This document shows positions 21,638-23,641 of a stretch of DNA of 23,641 nt, piece by piece. Source of the DNA: Candidatus Helarchaeota archaeon (GTDB lineage: Archaea > Asgardarchaeota > Lokiarchaeia > Helarchaeales > HEL-GB-A). The stretch spans positions 1 to 23,641 of the forward strand of contig JAEOSY010000504.1 of the NCBI GenBank assembly GCA_016840125.1, read 5' to 3'. The position numbers and the translations under genes were made by a program. Within the stretch, counting starts at the first letter, position 1, and every line of letters begins with the position of its first letter. Under the pieces are notes generated by a model that was not told the origin of the DNA, ran no database searches, and worked only from the letters and a program-made list of their open reading frames with translations.

Positions 21638-23641
21638 ATGCAAAAAAAGGAAGATATTAAACTGTTTCTCAGTGAGGCTGAAGAGCTTATTCAGCAAATC
21701 GAAGATGCAATCCTAGCCTTGGAAGAAAAACCAAAAAGCAAAAAGCCCATCCAAGAGATGTTTTTTGCTTTCCATACTTTAAAAGGTCTAACTGGAATGG
21801 TTGGACTTGAAAACCTATCTCGATTTTGCCATCAGTTTGAATCATTTTTAGAAAAAAATAAGGAAAGTAAAAAAACAATAAAAAGAACTGATGAATTCAT
21901 TACCTTTTTATTCGAAGGCCTAGATGTACTGAAGACGATGACGAAGCGTATAAAAAATAAAGATCTATCTGATTTAGATACCCAGTTTCTCACTGAAATT
22001 GGTGCCAACTTCGAGGAATTCGACCAAGACTACGAAGTTTCCTTCATTACACCATTAAATTCGAAAGAATTTAAGGTCCTCTCAACGAAAAAAGGATCTA
22101 AATTCTATAAAATCTATATTCGAATTGATGCGACGTGTGTCTTCAAAAAAGTTCGATCATTTATCATATTTAGAGCGCTAAATAAAATAGGTCGTATAGT
22201 TTCAAGTCAACCTGCGCCAGAGTTACTCGAAAAGGGTCAATTTGAATCCGATTTTGTGTTTTACTTTATGACTAAGTATGAAGATACCAAAATACTTCAT
22301 GAATTAAATCAAATTTTAGAAATTGAAAATAAAGTTATAACAAAATTATCAGTAAATCAGTTTAAATCTGTAATTGAGGAGTTGGATTCAGTAGCACCTC
22401 TCCCCCACCCTCAGCCTCAATTTGAATTCGAGGAAGAAGTTTTTCAAGAGGATTCAGTTGCTGAATATGAAATTGAAGAAGAACTAGATATTACTTCAAC
22501 AATCGAGCATACAATCGAAGAGTCAGAAACGAAAATCACAGGTGTCAAAGTTGACATTGAAATTCTGGAACGACTCATGAACTTGTTTGGAGAACTTGTA
22601 ATTGCAAAGAATCAAGTAAATCAGATTTTAGAGGTAAAACAAGTTTGGGAAGTCAATAGACTTCTGGATAATATGGACAAACTGTTCCTTGAGATCCAAG
22701 AGATAATCTTTCAATTAAAACTTGTCAAAGTTGGCTCAATTTTTCGAAGATATAGACGGATGGTGCGAGATCTTTCAAAAGAGCATGGAAAAGATATTAA
22801 GTTTGATTTAATAGGAATGTCGGTCGAAATTGATCGTAAGGTATTAGAAGAATTATCTTCACCTATTATCCACTTGCTCCGAAATGCAGTTTATCATGGG
22901 ATTGAAGATCCATCAGTACGAAAATCGAAAAATAAGCATCAACAAGGCCATTTACAACTTCGTGCTTATAGACAGGCAGGCTCTATACATATTGAAATAG
23001 AAGATGATGGCAGAGGCATTAATTATATAGCCATAAGACAAAAACTTGTTGAAAACAAACTCTATAATCTCGAAGAGGTAAATGAACTCCCTGAAGATAC
23101 GTTAATTCAATATATTTTAATGCCTGGATTTTCCACCCTTGGCGATGCAGATATGACTTCTGGACGGGGAATGGGGCTTGCAATCGTTGCGGAAAAAATA
23201 AAGGAATTAGCGGGAACTATGAAAATTATATCAAAAACAAATCGTGGTTGTAAGGTTATTTTGAATGTACCCTTCACTAGAGCAATTTTAAATGCGCAAA
23301 TGGTCTCTATTGCCGGCGATTTATTCGCTATTCCTCTGGAGAATATTAATCAGATTTATGCCTTTAACCGAAATCTATTTGAATACATTAAAGGAGATCA
23401 GTTTTACAGAATTGAATCGAAACTTGTCCCAGTCATTCGGATGAATGATTATTTTGAATTATATCATTCAAACACAGATGAAAATCTAAATGACGACAAG
23501 AAAAAGGTAGCAATTTGGTGTAAAAAAGACGAAGATAATTCTGCTATTCTTATTGTAGATGATGTATTGCAACAATTGGAAATTGTTGTCAAACCGTTTA
23601 GATCAAATTATTCTCATTTACGTGGCATTTCAGGTGTAACA
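21638..23641 (+). CDS. cheA: CheA chemosensory histidine kinase (3' end outside window)
   Basis: 668 codons are open to the right edge. P1 (Hpt) carries H46 in FHTLKG; a P2-like CheY-docking domain spans about 156-240; an acidic linker (about 250-300) follows; P3 dimerisation starts near 303 (DIEILERLMNLFGELVIAKN); the P4 ATPase has N416 in HLLRNAVYHGIED, G1 DDGRG 456-460 and G2 GRGMGL 509-514; the P5 CheW-like domain begins near 545 and is cut by the edge. All catalytic residues are there. GAGG at 21627-21630 lies before ATG 21638. It should take signals from the receptor at 18028 through CheW and phosphorylate CheY. CheB, CheR, CheC or CheD genes may follow beyond the window. With about 668 residues before the cut, its length fits the family. 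Confidence 0.96.
   Translation, partial: MQKKEDIKLFLSEAEELIQQIEDAILALEEKPKSKKPIQEMFFAFHTLKGLTGMVGLENLSRFCHQFESFLEKNKESKKTIKRTDEFITFLFEGLDVLKTMTKRIKNKDLSDLDTQFLTEIGANFEEFDQDYEVSFITPLNSKEFKVLSTKKGSKFYKIYIRIDATCVFKKVRSFIIFRALNKIGRIVSSQPAPELLEKGQFESDFVFYFMTKYEDTKILHELNQILEIENKVITKLSVNQFKSVIEELDSVAPLPHPQPQFEFEEEVFQEDSVAEYEIEEELDITSTIEHTIEESETKITGVKVDIEILERLMNLFGELVIAKNQVNQILEVKQVWEVNRLLDNMDKLFLEIQEIIFQLKLVKVGSIFRRYRRMVRDLSKEHGKDIKFDLIGMSVEIDRKVLEELSSPIIHLLRNAVYHGIEDPSVRKSKNKHQQGHLQLRAYRQAGSIHIEIEDDGRGINYIAIRQKLVENKLYNLEEVNELPEDTLIQYILMPGFSTLGDADMTSGRGMGLAIVAEKIKELAGTMKIISKTNRGCKVILNVPFTRAILNAQMVSIAGDLFAIPLENINQIYAFNRNLFEYIKGDQFYRIESKLVPVIRMNDYFELYHSNTDENLNDDKKKVAIWCKKDEDNSAILIVDDVLQQLEIVVKPFRSNYSHLRGISGVT

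Noticed and set aside
1..23641. CRISPR arrays, tRNA or rRNA genes, insertion sequences
   Set aside because: No regularly spaced repeats, no cloverleaf or rRNA-like stretches and no transposase-like proteins or terminal repeats were seen on reading both strands.

Overview
The window is a dense signal-transduction island from an AT-rich prokaryote that I read as an archaeon, probably of the Asgard group. Archaeal signs are TATA-like boxes about 25 bases ahead of expected transcript starts, an Lrp/AsnC-like regulator with a C-terminal cysteine cluster, a single-domain KaiC/RadA-like ATPase, and long PAS-repeat histidine kinases paired with free-standing receiver proteins. The Asgard call rests on two proteins that look like longin-like (SRX/roadblock-type) domains, a fold greatly expanded in that group. 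It is an inference made without a database search.

Layout. Bases 1-299 (minus) hold a PAS-domain fragment running off the left edge, with no ordinary start codon. From 483 to 10325 a pattern occurs twice: a stand-alone receiver gene on the minus strand, divergent from a large PAS-repeat kinase on the plus strand (receiver 483-905 and kinase 1424-4156; longin-like gene plus receiver 4190-5019 and the 1661-residue, 11-PAS kinase 5340-10325). From 14853 down to 10362 is a minus-strand operon: GAF-PAS-PAS kinase, Rcp1-like receiver, and REC-PAS-PAS kinase. A third divergent pair follows: a receiver (14970-15338, minus) against an operon of Lrp-like regulator, KaiC-like ATPase and receiver (15695-17533, plus). 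The right end is chemosensory: an MCP-type receptor (18028-19671), a hairpin terminator, then a longin-like protein, CheW, CheY and CheA (19924 to the right edge, CheA cut).

How the parts may work together. Three kinases (1424-4156, 5340-10325, 10362-12398) share nearly the same PAS + coiled coil + HisKA + ATPase end. Four receivers share an almost invariant first helix, the surface that normally selects the kinase. This looks like a many-to-many phosphotransfer network with many sensory inputs and few dedicated outputs: apart from the Lrp-like protein no DNA-binding output domain is present. The intergenic regions share a CATTTTGA-type element, and three receiver promoters share a T-tract/CCC/TATA layout, so joint regulation is plausible. 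The most unusual feature is the placement of longin-like proteins, normally partners of small GTPases, first in both a chemosensory operon and a receiver operon.

No tRNA, rRNA, CRISPR array, transposase or attachment site was seen.
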